This document shows, piece by piece, positions 23,707 to 33,835 of a DNA stretch of 64,000 nt. The position numbers were made by a program, and so were the translations under genes. The first letter of the stretch is position 1. Every line of letters begins with the position of its first letter. This DNA is from Serpentinicella sp031432315 (GTDB lineage: Bacteria; Bacillota; Clostridia; Peptostreptococcales; Natronincolaceae): positions 124,001 through 188,000 of the forward strand of contig NZ_JAVKGO010000001.1 of the NCBI RefSeq assembly GCF_031432315.1. The letters run 5' to 3'. A model generated the notes under the pieces. It did not search any database. It saw only the letters and a list, made by a program, of their open reading frames with translations, and was not told where the DNA came from.

Positions 23707-24642
23707 ATGGAGTTTTTTCATATGCCAATTATGCTAGAAGAATGCATAGAAAATTTAAATATAAAGAAAAATGGGATTTATATTGACGGGACCCTTGGAG
23801 GAGCAGGACATTCAAAAGAAATAGCTAAGAAACTAGATGAAAATGGTTTGTTAATTGGGATTGACCAGGATATTAATGCTATTGAGGTAGCAAAAACCAG
23901 ATTAGCAGACATGAAATGTAAGATAAAGCTAGTACATAATAATTTTGAAAATATAGCTGGAATTTTAAAAGACTTAAAGATTGATAAGATAGATGGAGTT
24001 TTACTAGATCTTGGTGTGTCATCCCCTCAACTTGATAAAGCAGAAAGAGGATTTTCATATATGAATGATGGAGAGTTAGATATGAGGATGAATCAAAGTA
24101 GTCCATTGAGTGCAATGGAGGTAGTTAATAATTATTCAGTCAAAGATCTAACTAATATAATATGGAAATATGGTGAGGAAAAGTGGGCCAAACGTGTTGC
24201 ATTATTCATTGAAGATGAAAGAAAAAAACAGAAAATTGCTACTACTGGACAATTAGTGGAAATTATAAAAAAAGCAATACCTAAATCAGCTAGAAAAGAG
24301 GGATCGCACCCAGCAAAGAAAACTTTTCAAGCTATACGTATAGAAGTAAATAAAGAGTTAGACATAATTGACAAGACGATTAAACAAATAACAGAGCATA
24401 TGGCACCAAAAGGACGTATTTGTATAATTACCTTTCATTCGTTGGAAGATAGAATTGTAAAAAATACTTTTAAAAAATTAAATGATCCATGTATTTGTCC
24501 GCCGCAGTTTCCTGTTTGTACATGTAATCAAAAAAAGAAGCTTGAAATTATTTCAAGAAAACCAATAGTACCAAGAAAAGTAGAGCTAGAAAACAACAGC
24601 AGATCTAAAAGTGCAAAATTAAGAGTAGCAGAAAGGGTATAG
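23707..24642 (+). CDS. rsmH: 16S rRNA (cytosine(1402)-N4)-methyltransferase RsmH
   Basis: SAM-dependent methyltransferase acting on C1402 in the ribosomal P site. The 311-residue protein has the MraW pattern: HMPIMLEE at the start, SAM motif DGTLGGAGHS (22-31), DGVLLDLGVSSPQLD (98-112), FSYMNDGELDMRMN, and the late FHSLEDRIVK and CICPPQFPVCTC motifs. Upstream AAGGATGTGA is a modest ribosome binding site; the ATG at 23707 agrees with the family N-terminus. Confidence 0.97.
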   Translation: MEFFHMPIMLEECIENLNIKKNGIYIDGTLGGAGHSKEIAKKLDENGLLIGIDQDINAIEVAKTRLADMKCKIKLVHNNFENIAGILKDLKIDKIDGVLLDLGVSSPQLDKAERGFSYMNDGELDMRMNQSSPLSAMEVVNNYSVKDLTNIIWKYGEEKWAKRVALFIEDERKKQKIATTGQLVEIIKKAIPKSARKEGSHPAKKTFQAIRIEVNKELDIIDKTIKQITEHMAPKGRICIITFHSLEDRIVKNTFKKLNDPCICPPQFPVCTCNQKKKLEIISRKPIVPRKVELENNSRSKSAKLRVAERV

Positions 24643-24676
24643 AGTCAAGTTCTAAAGGGATAAAGGGGTGAATAAA

Positions 24677-25165
24677 TTGGTAGTAGCTGAAAAAAAATAT
24701 GAATACAATTATCATGTAGAAGAAAAACAAAATGAAGTGTTTAAAGAGCAGAAAAGATTAAAAAAACAAAAAAAATATAGTGTTAATAAAGTTGTTTTCT
24801 TTTCATTATTGTTTATCGGTGCAGCTGCCTGTTTATTAATTTTAGCTAGGTATGTAGTTATAAGTGGAGAGACACATAATTTAAACGATCTAACTAGACA
24901 ACTTTCTCAGCTAGAGAATCAAAAACAAACCCTAGAAATTGAATATAAGAGTATGACATCTTCAAGAGTAATACAAACTGAAGCAATAAATCGCTTCGAT
25001 ATGCGTTCTCCAAATGCAAACCAATATGTCCATATTAGTGTGGATAGAGAAGAGGTTAACTATATATCTAAACAATTAGATAATAAATTTAATTCTCAAC
25101 CTGAGTATAGAAAAAGTACAATTAATCAGATATTTGCCAAGATAACAAGTGCATTCAATATATAA
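24677..25165 (+). CDS. ftsL: FtsL-like cell division protein
   Basis: Small bitopic protein expected in the FtsQ-FtsL-FtsB/DivIC divisome complex. The 162 residues comprise a charged cytoplasmic tail (1-45, rich in Lys), one membrane span (about 47-65), and an external coiled coil (about 70-100, DLTRQLSQLENQKQTLEIEYKSM). The sequence is weakly conserved, as is normal for FtsL; identity rests on topology and on position between rsmH and the PBP gene. TTG at 24677 is preferred, since GGGGTGA overlaps the GTG at 24668. Confidence 0.82.
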   Translation: MVVAEKKYEYNYHVEEKQNEVFKEQKRLKKQKKYSVNKVVFFSLLFIGAAACLLILARYVVISGETHNLNDLTRQLSQLENQKQTLEIEYKSMTSSRVIQTEAINRFDMRSPNANQYVHISVDREEVNYISKQLDNKFNSQPEYRKSTINQIFAKITSAFNI

Positions 25166-25194
25166 CAAAAGGGTAAGACTGAAGGGGGAATTAG

Positions 25195-27393
25195 ATGTCT
25201 GTCCCAAATATTTCTACTAAAAAAAGATTATTATTCATTTTTGGTACTGTCATTTTTGCAATTTCTATCTTAACAATTCGGCTCGGCTGGATACAAATAG
25301 TCAGAGGAGAGAAACACATAGAGTTAGCCAATATTCAACAAACAAGAGACACACCCCTTAGTCCTGAAAGGGGGACTATATTTGATAGAAATGGCAATAT
25401 GCTTTCGGTAAGTACTAGTACTTTTATTCTTTGGGCAAGACCTAGTGAAATAAGAGATGCTGATAAAGCAGCGGATGTACTCTCAGAAATTTTAGACTTA
25501 GATCGTGAAAAAACATATGAGAAGATAACCTCAAGGGTTAGTTTGGTAAGGATAGCAAGAACAGTCGACGATGATACACGAAGAGAAATTATACAGGCTA
25601 GAATTAGAGGGTTATCCTTTGAACCAGATTTTAAAAGAAACTACCCATACGGGGATTTTGCAGCTTATATACTAGGCCATACTTCTGATGATGGAGAGGG
25701 CATTGCAGGTATCGAAATGGCTTTTAATAAATATCTTAAAGGTACACCAGGAAGAACAATAAGACTAACTGACGGGAAGGGAAGACAAATTGACAATAGT
25801 CCTCTTATGTATCATCCTCCCGAAAACGGATTGAACGTGGTTTTAACAATTGATGAAGTGATACAACATTTTACAGAGAAAGCAGTATATAACGCTCTAA
25901 TAGAAAATGATGCTAAGCGTGTTATGGCAATAGTTATGGAAGTAAAAACCGGTGACATACTGTCCATGTCTGTAAAACCTGACTACGATCCAAATTCTCC
26001 TAGAGTACCTTTAGATGAGAACTTAAGAATTCAATTAGATGAAATGAATAATGATGAGAAACTTGAGACTTGGTTTGACATGTGGCGTAATCCACTTATT
26101 AATGACACTTATGAACCGGGATCTACATTTAAGCTATTTACTACATCAGCGGCATTAGAAGAAGACATTGCGACGCCTGATACTGAATTTTACTCGAAAG
26201 GTTATGCAATAGTTGGAGGGCGAAAAATAAAGAGTTGGCGATGGTATAATCCTTTTGGACATCAAACTTTAACTGAAGCGGTACAAAACTCAGATAACCC
26301 AGTTTTTATTGAATTAGCACAGAGAATGGGTGTAGATACATTTTATAAATATATAGATGCATTCGGATTCACAGAAAGAACAGGTATTGACCTGCCTGGT
26401 GAAAGAAGTTCACTTATGTATAATATAAATAATGTAGGACCTGTAGAGTTGGCAACTATGTCTTTTGGCCAAAGTATATCTATAACACCTATCCAACTTA
26501 TTACTGCAACATCTGCTATAGCAAATGGTGGAAAATTAATGCAACCTAGAATAGTAAAAGAGCTTGTCGACGAAAATAATAACGTTGTACATCATTTCGA
26601 GGAAAAGATGGTGAGACAGGTTATTTCAGAAAAAACCTCACAACAAATGCTAGAAATAATGCAATCAGTAGTCTCTACAGAAAATAAAGCTTATATACCA
26701 GGGTATAGAATAGGTGGGAAAACAGGTACTGCACAAAAAGTAATTGATGGTGCGTATGCACAAGGAAAACATATTTCTTCATTTGTAGCTGTAGCGCCTT
26801 GTGACGACCCAGAAATTGCTGTATTAATCGTAATAGATGAACCAAATGGTTATAGTCACTTTGGTGGAGTGATTGCAACACCAGTAGCTAGAGATATATT
26901 AGATGAGACGCTAAGATACTTAGATATTAAACCAAAGTATAGTGAGGAAGATGAGGAAAAATTTGTTCAAAAGGAAGTTGTTGTACCAGATATTCGAAAT
27001 ATATCAATTAAAGAAGCTTCCACAATACTTAATCAAAGTAATTTAAACTACACAACAGATCAAGATTTTTCAGATATGACCGAAACATTAAGTTATGACA
27101 ATATGACTGTAAGGGATACTTTTCCTAAACCGGGAGCAAAAGTACAAGAAAATTCAACTATAATATTATATACAGAACTAAATACGGAACGATCAAATGA
27201 AATTAGAGTACCAGATTTAACGGGAAAAACAATAAGAGAGGTTAATACTATTTTAAACGGGTTAGGACTAAAATTAAAATCTCAAGGAGAAGGCTATGCA
27301 TCACAACAATCACCTAGTCCTAATGAGTTGGTTAAACAAGGAACCGTAGTGACTGTTGAGTTTAGAAACAATATAAATGGCAACCGAAATTAA
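25195..27393 (+). CDS. class B penicillin-binding protein (FtsI/SpoVD type) with PASTA domains
   Basis: Transpeptidase that cross-links septal or spore-cortex peptidoglycan. The 732 residues contain an N-terminal anchor (12-32), a PBP dimer domain (about 55-200), and a transpeptidase with S310-TFK, S366-DN and K509-TG. Two C-terminal PASTA repeats (about 595-660 and 665-728) follow. Length and PASTA content fit SpoVD (stage V sporulation). Only one PBP gene lies between ftsL and murE, so it may instead serve as the vegetative FtsI; sequence alone cannot decide. RBS GAAGGGGGA. Confidence 0.93.
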   Translation: MSVPNISTKKRLLFIFGTVIFAISILTIRLGWIQIVRGEKHIELANIQQTRDTPLSPERGTIFDRNGNMLSVSTSTFILWARPSEIRDADKAADVLSEILDLDREKTYEKITSRVSLVRIARTVDDDTRREIIQARIRGLSFEPDFKRNYPYGDFAAYILGHTSDDGEGIAGIEMAFNKYLKGTPGRTIRLTDGKGRQIDNSPLMYHPPENGLNVVLTIDEVIQHFTEKAVYNALIENDAKRVMAIVMEVKTGDILSMSVKPDYDPNSPRVPLDENLRIQLDEMNNDEKLETWFDMWRNPLINDTYEPGSTFKLFTTSAALEEDIATPDTEFYSKGYAIVGGRKIKSWRWYNPFGHQTLTEAVQNSDNPVFIELAQRMGVDTFYKYIDAFGFTERTGIDLPGERSSLMYNINNVGPVELATMSFGQSISITPIQLITATSAIANGGKLMQPRIVKELVDENNNVVHHFEEKMVRQVISEKTSQQMLEIMQSVVSTENKAYIPGYRIGGKTGTAQKVIDGAYAQGKHISSFVAVAPCDDPEIAVLIVIDEPNGYSHFGGVIATPVARDILDETLRYLDIKPKYSEEDEEKFVQKEVVVPDIRNISIKEASTILNQSNLNYTTDQDFSDMTETLSYDNMTVRDTFPKPGAKVQENSTIILYTELNTERSNEIRVPDLTGKTIREVNTILNGLGLKLKSQGEGYASQQSPSPNELVKQGTVVTVEFRNNINGNRN

Positions 27394-27414
27394 TATTTCG
27401 AGTTGCCATTTTAA
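27375..27414 (+). terminator. hairpin after the PBP gene
   Basis: AAATGGCAAC...GTTGCCATTTT with an inner GAAAT/ATTTC pairing. It encloses the PBP stop codon and is followed by few T, so it may be a partial terminator before murE. Confidence 0.6.
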
Positions 27415-27472
27415 AAGAATGCATAAGTTATTATAAACATCTAATTTCAATTTAATAAATAAAGGGGGGGCT

Positions 27473-28954
27473 ATGTTGCTCTTAAAACATTTACTTGAGG
27501 GCGTTACTAAAACAAATGATGACATGAAAGTAAACATTGATAACATTTGTTATAACTCAAAAGAATGTAAAAAAAACAGCTTATTTATATGTATTCCTGG
27601 CTTTAAAGCTGATGGGACATTATTTATTGATGAAGCTGTGAAAAATGGGGCAATAGCCGTACTTTCAGAAGAGGAAATATCTTCTGAAAATGGAATTATA
27701 TCGATTTACAGTAAGGATGCTCGCAAGGCAATGGCAAAGATAGCTGCGAATTATTACAATAATCCAAGCAAATCACTAAATCTGATTGGTGTTACGGGTA
27801 CAAATGGAAAAACTACAATATCTCATATGATTAAAAATATATTAGAAGAAAGCAATGATAAAGTAGGATTAATTGGAACAATATCAAATTGGATAGGAAA
27901 AGAGGAAAAACAAGCAGTACGAACAACTCCAGAATCTTTAGATTTACAAGCGCTTTTCAGAAATATGCTTTCAGAAGGTATAAGAACCTGCGTTATGGAA
28001 GTATCCTCCCATGCTTTAGTGCTTAAAAGAGTGGATCAAGTGGAATTTGACATAGGTATATTCACAAATCTATCACCAGATCATCTAGACTTTCATAAAA
28101 CAATGGAAAATTATAGAGATGCAAAAAAACAATTATTTTACAAAACATTAAGGTATAATATTATTAATATGGATGATATTCACGGTGAAAGTATTCTGCT
28201 GGATCTAAAGCAAGAAAAAACACCTACTATAAGTTACGGAATGAGTAATTTAGCAGAAATAAGAGCTGAAAACATAAAAATGTCAATAAAAGACGTTAGT
28301 TTTGAATTAATAACACCAAAATATAATCAGTTTGTTAATATCCCTACGCCGGGTTTATTTTCTGTATATAATGCATTGGCTGCAAGTGCTACTGCATATG
28401 CCCTTGATATAGATAAGAATTTTATAGTGTCAGGTTTAAAAAAATCAATGACACCTGGAAGATACGAGACTATACAAGAAATAAAAGAATTTACTGTAAT
28501 TATTGATTATGCTCACACAGAAGATGCATTAGAAAATGTTTTGAAATCAGCTAAAAAATTTGCAACGGCGAATCTCATTTGTGTTTTTGGTTGTGGCGGA
28601 GAAAGGGATAAAAGTAAAAGAGCGGGTATGGGCAAAGTATCAGGTTTGTACAGTGATTTAACGATTATTACAGCAGACAATCCAAGAAATGAGGATTTAG
28701 ACAAAATTATTAATATGATAAAAGATGGTATTGATACAACAATAGGCCAGTATATCATTGAAAAAGATAGAAAGAAAGCTATACGATTAGCATTAAAAAA
28801 AGCGAAGAAAAGTGATATTATAATTATTGCAGGAAAAGGACATGAAAAAAATCAAACAATAGGAAATAGCATATATTCTTTTGATGATAAGCAAGTAGCG
28901 CTTCAAATTGCAAGAGAGGAAGGAATAATACATGATAAAACAAAGGATAGATAA
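27473..28954 (+). CDS. murE: UDP-MurNAc-tripeptide synthetase MurE
   Basis: Adds the third residue to the peptidoglycan stem peptide in the cytoplasm. The 493 residues have the Mur ligase ATP motif GVTGTNGKTTI (near 107), the TTPESLDLQ substrate segment, the carbamylated-lysine region, and DNPRNE near residue 405. DNPR is the specificity motif for meso-diaminopimelate, so the wall should be of A1-gamma (mDAP) type. Overlaps murF by 23 bases. RBS is the G-run at 27464-27470. Confidence 0.97.
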   Translation: MLLLKHLLEGVTKTNDDMKVNIDNICYNSKECKKNSLFICIPGFKADGTLFIDEAVKNGAIAVLSEEEISSENGIISIYSKDARKAMAKIAANYYNNPSKSLNLIGVTGTNGKTTISHMIKNILEESNDKVGLIGTISNWIGKEEKQAVRTTPESLDLQALFRNMLSEGIRTCVMEVSSHALVLKRVDQVEFDIGIFTNLSPDHLDFHKTMENYRDAKKQLFYKTLRYNIINMDDIHGESILLDLKQEKTPTISYGMSNLAEIRAENIKMSIKDVSFELITPKYNQFVNIPTPGLFSVYNALAASATAYALDIDKNFIVSGLKKSMTPGRYETIQEIKEFTVIIDYAHTEDALENVLKSAKKFATANLICVFGCGGERDKSKRAGMGKVSGLYSDLTIITADNPRNEDLDKIINMIKDGIDTTIGQYIIEKDRKKAIRLALKKAKKSDIIIIAGKGHEKNQTIGNSIYSFDDKQVALQIAREEGIIHDKTKDR

Positions 28955-30320
28955 TATTTACAGCAAATGTGAAGGTACGATCATTACAAATCCCCAGACA
29001 ACGATACTAGGAATATCTACTGATACAAGAACGATTAAACCAGGAGAAATGTTTGTTGCTTTAATTGGGAAAAACTTTGATGGGCATAATTATATTGAAG
29101 AGGCAATTAAAAAAGGTGCAAGTGCGGTATGCTATGAAAAAGGAAAGTACAATCCTGCTGAGAATGATACTAAATCTGTTTCTTTTATTCAAGTTGAAAA
29201 TACACTTGCTAATCTTCAAGAAATTTCTACTTATTATCGAAATTTATTTGATGTACCTTTTGTAGGAGTAACAGGAAGTACCGGAAAAACAACAACTAAA
29301 GACATGATCAGCCATGTGTTATCACATAAGTACAATACACATAAAAATGAGGGAAATTTTAACAATGAAATAGGATTACCTCTAACACTCTTGAATTTAG
29401 ATAAGTCCCATCAATATAGTGTATTAGAAATGGGTATGTCGGAAAAAGGTGAAATTGAAAATCTAGCTAAAATCGTAGAGCCAAATATAGCCATTATAAC
29501 AAACATTGGACTATCCCATATTGAGAATTTAGGTAGTAAAGAAAACATAATGTCAGCAAAGTTAGAAATAAGTACCTTCTTAAAACAAAATGATATTTTA
29601 CTTTTAAATGGAGATGACGAACTGCTTAAAAATTATACTCCATCCAATAGTTTTAAAACAGTTTTTATTGGATTATCTAAAGAAAATGATTTTTTTGCTG
29701 AAGAAATTAACACCGTAAATGAAAATGGATATGAATTTGATGTAGAAATAGGGAAACATAAGTACAGGTTTGAAATTAAACAACCAGGAATTCACAATGT
29801 TTATAATGCTTTATTTGCAATTTGGGTTGGTATCTATGCTGAGATGAACCCAGATGAAATAAATACTGCATTAAGTACATTTAAACCGACGAGAATGAGA
29901 CTGGAATTAATCAAGTTACCTAGATACACAATCATTAACGATGCGTACAACGCCAATCCGGACTCAATGAACGCTGCCTTAAATGTCCTATCAGGCCAAA
30001 AAGGCAATAAAAAAATAGCTGTGTTAGGAAATATGTTTGAAATGGGAGAACACGCAGAATATGGTCATCGCATGGTTGGAGAATACGTAATCAAAAACAA
30101 AATAGATACCTTAATAACGATAGGAAATATGGCTACATGGATTGCTGATGAAGCTAAAAAATTAGGTTTTGATACTAATAAGATCTATGAAACGCACTCC
30201 AATGATGAAGCATTCAAAAAAATTGTCGAGATTACAAATGATGATGATGTCATTTTACTAAAAGGGTCAAGAGGAATGAAAATGGATGAAATTGCAACTA
30301 ATCTACAAGAGAGGAGCTAA
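28932..30320 (+). CDS. murF: UDP-MurNAc-tripeptide:D-Ala-D-Ala ligase MurF
   Basis: Attaches D-alanyl-D-alanine to complete UDP-MurNAc-pentapeptide. The 462-residue protein shows GVTGSTGKTTTKDM (near 112-125), the ligase middle-domain motif NEGNFNNEIGLPLTLL, and the C-terminal NDAYNANPDSMNAALN. Its start lies inside the end of murE, giving translational coupling. No ddl gene occurs in the cluster. mraY follows 3 bases later. Confidence 0.97.
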   Translation: MIKQRIDNIYSKCEGTIITNPQTTILGISTDTRTIKPGEMFVALIGKNFDGHNYIEEAIKKGASAVCYEKGKYNPAENDTKSVSFIQVENTLANLQEISTYYRNLFDVPFVGVTGSTGKTTTKDMISHVLSHKYNTHKNEGNFNNEIGLPLTLLNLDKSHQYSVLEMGMSEKGEIENLAKIVEPNIAIITNIGLSHIENLGSKENIMSAKLEISTFLKQNDILLLNGDDELLKNYTPSNSFKTVFIGLSKENDFFAEEINTVNENGYEFDVEIGKHKYRFEIKQPGIHNVYNALFAIWVGIYAEMNPDEINTALSTFKPTRMRLELIKLPRYTIINDAYNANPDSMNAALNVLSGQKGNKKIAVLGNMFEMGEHAEYGHRMVGEYVIKNKIDTLITIGNMATWIADEAKKLGFDTNKIYETHSNDEAFKKIVEITNDDDVILLKGSRGMKMDEIATNLQERS

Positions 30321-30323
30321 TTC

Positions 30324-31325
30324 ATGATACATCAGAAACAGCTTATATATACCATAATTATTGGCTTTTTTATAACTATTATCTTAGGGCCTCTAATTAT
30401 ACCATTTTTAAAAAAACTTAAAGTGGGCCAGACGGTAAGAGATGAAGGGCCAAAAAGTCATTCAATAAAAAGTGGCACACCCACAATTGGTGGAATAATA
30501 ATTATCATATCAATTTTTATAACATCTTTAACATCAGGAATTATTAATCGGGATTTATGGGTTGCTTTATTTGTTACATTAGCATTTGGAATTATAGGTT
30601 TCATAGATGATTTTATAAAAGTTGTAATGAAAAGAAATCTAGGCTTACGAGCGTACCAAAAATTAATTTTACAAATTATTGTAGCTGTAATTTTAGCTAT
30701 ATATAAAACATCACAGTCCCACGAAGCGATCAATACTAAAATATTAATACCTTTTATAGATGGTCAATTTGAAATAGGAAGCCTAAGCATACCGCAGTAT
30801 CTTGATTTAGGGGTACTATACATACCGTTTATAGTTTTTGTAGTTGTGGCTACAGTTAATAGTGCTAATCTTACTGATGGCTTAGACGGATTAGCATCAG
30901 GGGTTACATTAATAATTGCTGCTTTTTTTGGATTTGTAGCAATGCAAGAAGGATTTACTAGCTTAGCTATTTTTGCTAGCGCAGTTACTGGAGCATGCTT
31001 AGGTTTTCTGAAATTCAATTCTCACCCTGCTCAAGTGTTTATGGGTGATACTGGATCACTAGCATTAGGTGGCGCAATAGCATCGTTGGCAGTTTTGATG
31101 AACGTAACTTTAATAATACCAATTGTTGGAGGAATATATTTTGCTGAGTCTTTATCAGTAATTATTCAAGTTTTCTCTTTTAGGTTAACTGGAAAACGTG
31201 TGTTTAAGATGAGTCCATTACACCATCACTACGAGTTGTCAGGGTGGGCTGAAACTAAAGTAGTTACAGTGTTTTGGATTACAACAGTAATACTTTGTTT
31301 AATAGGATGGTTAGGTTTGTTTTAG
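30324..31325 (+). CDS. mraY: phospho-MurNAc-pentapeptide transferase MraY
   Basis: Makes lipid I by transferring phospho-MurNAc-pentapeptide to undecaprenyl phosphate. The 333-residue protein has about ten spans. Motifs seen: GPKSHSIKSGTPTIGGI, the aspartate-rich GFIDDFIK, NLTDGLDGLASG, FMGDTGSLALGG, and the cytoplasmic HHHYELSGW near the C-terminus. All are characteristic of MraY as opposed to WecA-type enzymes. RBS AGAGGAG. Confidence 0.97.
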   Translation: MIHQKQLIYTIIIGFFITIILGPLIIPFLKKLKVGQTVRDEGPKSHSIKSGTPTIGGIIIIISIFITSLTSGIINRDLWVALFVTLAFGIIGFIDDFIKVVMKRNLGLRAYQKLILQIIVAVILAIYKTSQSHEAINTKILIPFIDGQFEIGSLSIPQYLDLGVLYIPFIVFVVVATVNSANLTDGLDGLASGVTLIIAAFFGFVAMQEGFTSLAIFASAVTGACLGFLKFNSHPAQVFMGDTGSLALGGAIASLAVLMNVTLIIPIVGGIYFAESLSVIIQVFSFRLTGKRVFKMSPLHHHYELSGWAETKVVTVFWITTVILCLIGWLGLF

Positions 31326-31340
31326 AAAGCAGGTGATTAA

Positions 31341-32705
31341 GTGGATTTACATAATAAAAATGTTCTAGTGATTGGATTAGCAACTACAGGTATACCTCTT
31401 GTAAAAGTATTAGACGACCTAGGTGCAAGCATTATAGTAAATGATGCTAGAAATGAAACTCAACTAGAGGAAACCTTAAAAAAGTTAGGTGAATTTAATG
31501 TTAAATATTACTTAGGAAAACACCCTATTAATATTGATGAACTAGGTCATATAGACTTAGTAGTTGTTTCTCCAGGGGTTCCATTGGATATCCCATTTAT
31601 TAAGCAGATAAAACAAAAAGGTGTGAAGTTGATTGGTGAAATCGAATTAGCCTATCGGCTTATGAAAGGCCAAATAATTGCAATAACGGGTACAAATGGA
31701 AAAACTACTACAACCGCATTAACAGGAGAAATATTTAAAAATGCTAATAAGAATGTGTTTATTCTGGGAAATATCGGAACTGCTGCAATATCTAAAGCAT
31801 TAGACACTAAAGACGATGATTTTATAATTTTAGAAATTAGTAGCTTTCAATTAGAAAGTTGTGATAAGTTCCATCCAAATGTAGCAACTGTTTTAAACAT
31901 AACTCCTGATCATTTAAATAGACATTATACCATGAATAATTATATAGATATTAAATTTTCTATTTTCCAAAATCAAACTATAACAGATTATAGCATTATT
32001 AACTATGATGATTTAGATTGTCGTAATAAAATTGATAGAACAAATGGAAAAGTAATTTACTTTAGTAGAAGACAAGAACTTGAGGAAGGTATATTTGTCA
32101 AGGATGATTATATAGTAATTAAGAAAAACGGTATAGAGAGAAAAGTTATAAACACTGCAGATATATTATTACCTGGGAAACATAATTTAGAGAATGCATT
32201 AGCAGCAACTGCTATGGCATATATATATGGGATAGATATTGAAATTATTTCAAATTCACTAAAATGTTTTTCAGGTGTAGATCATAGACTACAAGTAATC
32301 GCCAATATTAATGGTGTAGAGTTCATTAATGATTCTAAAGCAACCAACGTAGAGTCTGCAAACAAAGCGATTGAAGCAGTTGAGAAACCAATACTTCTAA
32401 TTGCTGGAGGAATGGATAAAAATACTGATTTTACTTCATTTATTAGAGTTATAAAGAAAAAAGTTAAAGTTTTGTATGTTTTCGGAGAAGTAAGTAAAAA
32501 ACTCTTTGAAACAGCAAAACTGAATGGTTTCGATTCTGTACATATTGTCAAAGATCTTGATGAAGGAGTATCAAAAGCATATAACCAAGCCAGTGAAGGG
32601 GAAGCAATTTTACTATCCCCTGCTTGTGCTAGCTGGGATATGTACACAAACTTTGAAGAACGTGGGAATCATTTCAAGCGCATTGTATCCAAATTAAAGG
32701 GGTGA
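31341..32705 (+). CDS. murD: UDP-MurNAc-L-alanine:D-glutamate ligase MurD
   Basis: Adds D-glutamate to UDP-MurNAc-L-Ala. The 454 residues have the N-terminal Rossmann-like VLVIGLATTGIP, the ATP motif ITGTNGKTTTTAL (near 115-127), NITPDHLNRH, the FINDSKATNVES segment typical of MurD, and SPACASWDMYTNFEERG near the end. GTG start with AGCAGGTGA upstream. Position between mraY and spoVE is canonical. Confidence 0.97.
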   Translation: MDLHNKNVLVIGLATTGIPLVKVLDDLGASIIVNDARNETQLEETLKKLGEFNVKYYLGKHPINIDELGHIDLVVVSPGVPLDIPFIKQIKQKGVKLIGEIELAYRLMKGQIIAITGTNGKTTTTALTGEIFKNANKNVFILGNIGTAAISKALDTKDDDFIILEISSFQLESCDKFHPNVATVLNITPDHLNRHYTMNNYIDIKFSIFQNQTITDYSIINYDDLDCRNKIDRTNGKVIYFSRRQELEEGIFVKDDYIVIKKNGIERKVINTADILLPGKHNLENALAATAMAYIYGIDIEIISNSLKCFSGVDHRLQVIANINGVEFINDSKATNVESANKAIEAVEKPILLIAGGMDKNTDFTSFIRVIKKKVKVLYVFGEVSKKLFETAKLNGFDSVHIVKDLDEGVSKAYNQASEGEAILLSPACASWDMYTNFEERGNHFKRIVSKLKG

Positions 32706-32710
32706 GCTGT

Positions 32711-33823
32711 ATGAAGCAAAAAAAATCCTATGATGAAACAATTTTGATTACAGTAGCTTTGCTCGTGACTTGTGGAATAATTATGGTTTTTAGCTCGAGT
32801 TATGAATATGCTAGAGATGTTATGGGGGATGAGTATCATTTCTTAAAAAGAATTCTAATTTGGGCTAGTATAGGGACTGTTGCAATGTGGTATTTCACAA
32901 ATTATAGCTATTGGAAACTTGCGCGTTTTGCTAACATAATACTAATGATCACAATTGCTCTATTAGTTGTAGTAATAACACCTATAGGTAAGGAAGTTAA
33001 CGGAGCACAAAGATGGCTTGGGGTAGGTTCATTTACAATTATGCCCTCTGAAATCGCAAAGTTTGCAGTTATTATTTTTGTTCCTGTAAGCATTAGTAAA
33101 AAGAAAGAAAAAATGCAGACGTTTATATATGGTTTACTTCCCTATTTAATTTTAGGAAGTATACTATTTGGGTTAATTTTACAGCAACCAGATTTAAGTA
33201 CTGGGTTTGTAGTTTTTAGTATAATTATTGCAATGGTTTTTGTTGGTGGAGTAAAGTTAACCCATTTCTACGCATTGATGGCAGCTGGAGCTGCTAGTGG
33301 AGCTGCTCTATTTACGTACTTATTTGTATCGGGTAATAGTTATAAGGCTAGACGTATTACAGCATTTATTGACCCATGGGCAGATCCAAGTGGTGCAGGT
33401 TTTCAAGCAGTTCAATCACTTTTAGCAATAGGTAGTGGAGGGTTGTTTGGAAAAGGTTTTGGTGGTGGGATGCAAAAACGATTTTTTCTGCCAGAGCCTC
33501 AAAATGATTTTATATTTGCAATTATAGCTGAGGAATTAGGATTTATTGGAGCAACATGTATAATTTTATTATTTACCATATTAATTTGGAGAGGTATTAT
33601 GGTTGCTGTAAATGCAAAGGATATGCTAGGTTGTTTAATGGCTACTGGAATAATAAGTATGATTATAGTCCAAGTACTTATAAATATTGCAGTTGCAACT
33701 TCTACCATGCCAGTAACAGGTATGCCATTACCTTTTATTAGTTTTGGTGGGAATGCATTAGTTATATTTATGGCTTCTATTGGTATTTTGCTAAATATAT
33801 CTAAACATTCGAAACTTGAATAG
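32711..33823 (+). CDS. SEDS peptidoglycan polymerase SpoVE/FtsW
   Basis: A 370-residue integral membrane glycosyltransferase that polymerises lipid II together with the class B PBP encoded upstream. Ten spans; motifs include NGAQRWLGVGSFTIMPSEIAKFA, a late SGGLFGKGFGGGMQKRFFLPEPQNDFIFAIIAEELGF, and PVTGMPLPFISFGG. The start is the ATG at 32711, since AGGGGTGA covers the upstream GTG. Spore-cortex SpoVE and vegetative FtsW cannot be told apart from sequence; the single copy here might do both. Confidence 0.95.
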   Translation: MKQKKSYDETILITVALLVTCGIIMVFSSSYEYARDVMGDEYHFLKRILIWASIGTVAMWYFTNYSYWKLARFANIILMITIALLVVVITPIGKEVNGAQRWLGVGSFTIMPSEIAKFAVIIFVPVSISKKKEKMQTFIYGLLPYLILGSILFGLILQQPDLSTGFVVFSIIIAMVFVGGVKLTHFYALMAAGAASGAALFTYLFVSGNSYKARRITAFIDPWADPSGAGFQAVQSLLAIGSGGLFGKGFGGGMQKRFFLPEPQNDFIFAIIAEELGFIGATCIILLFTILIWRGIMVAVNAKDMLGCLMATGIISMIIVQVLINIAVATSTMPVTGMPLPFISFGGNALVIFMASIGILLNISKHSKLE

Positions 33824-33835
33824 GGGTTGAAAAAA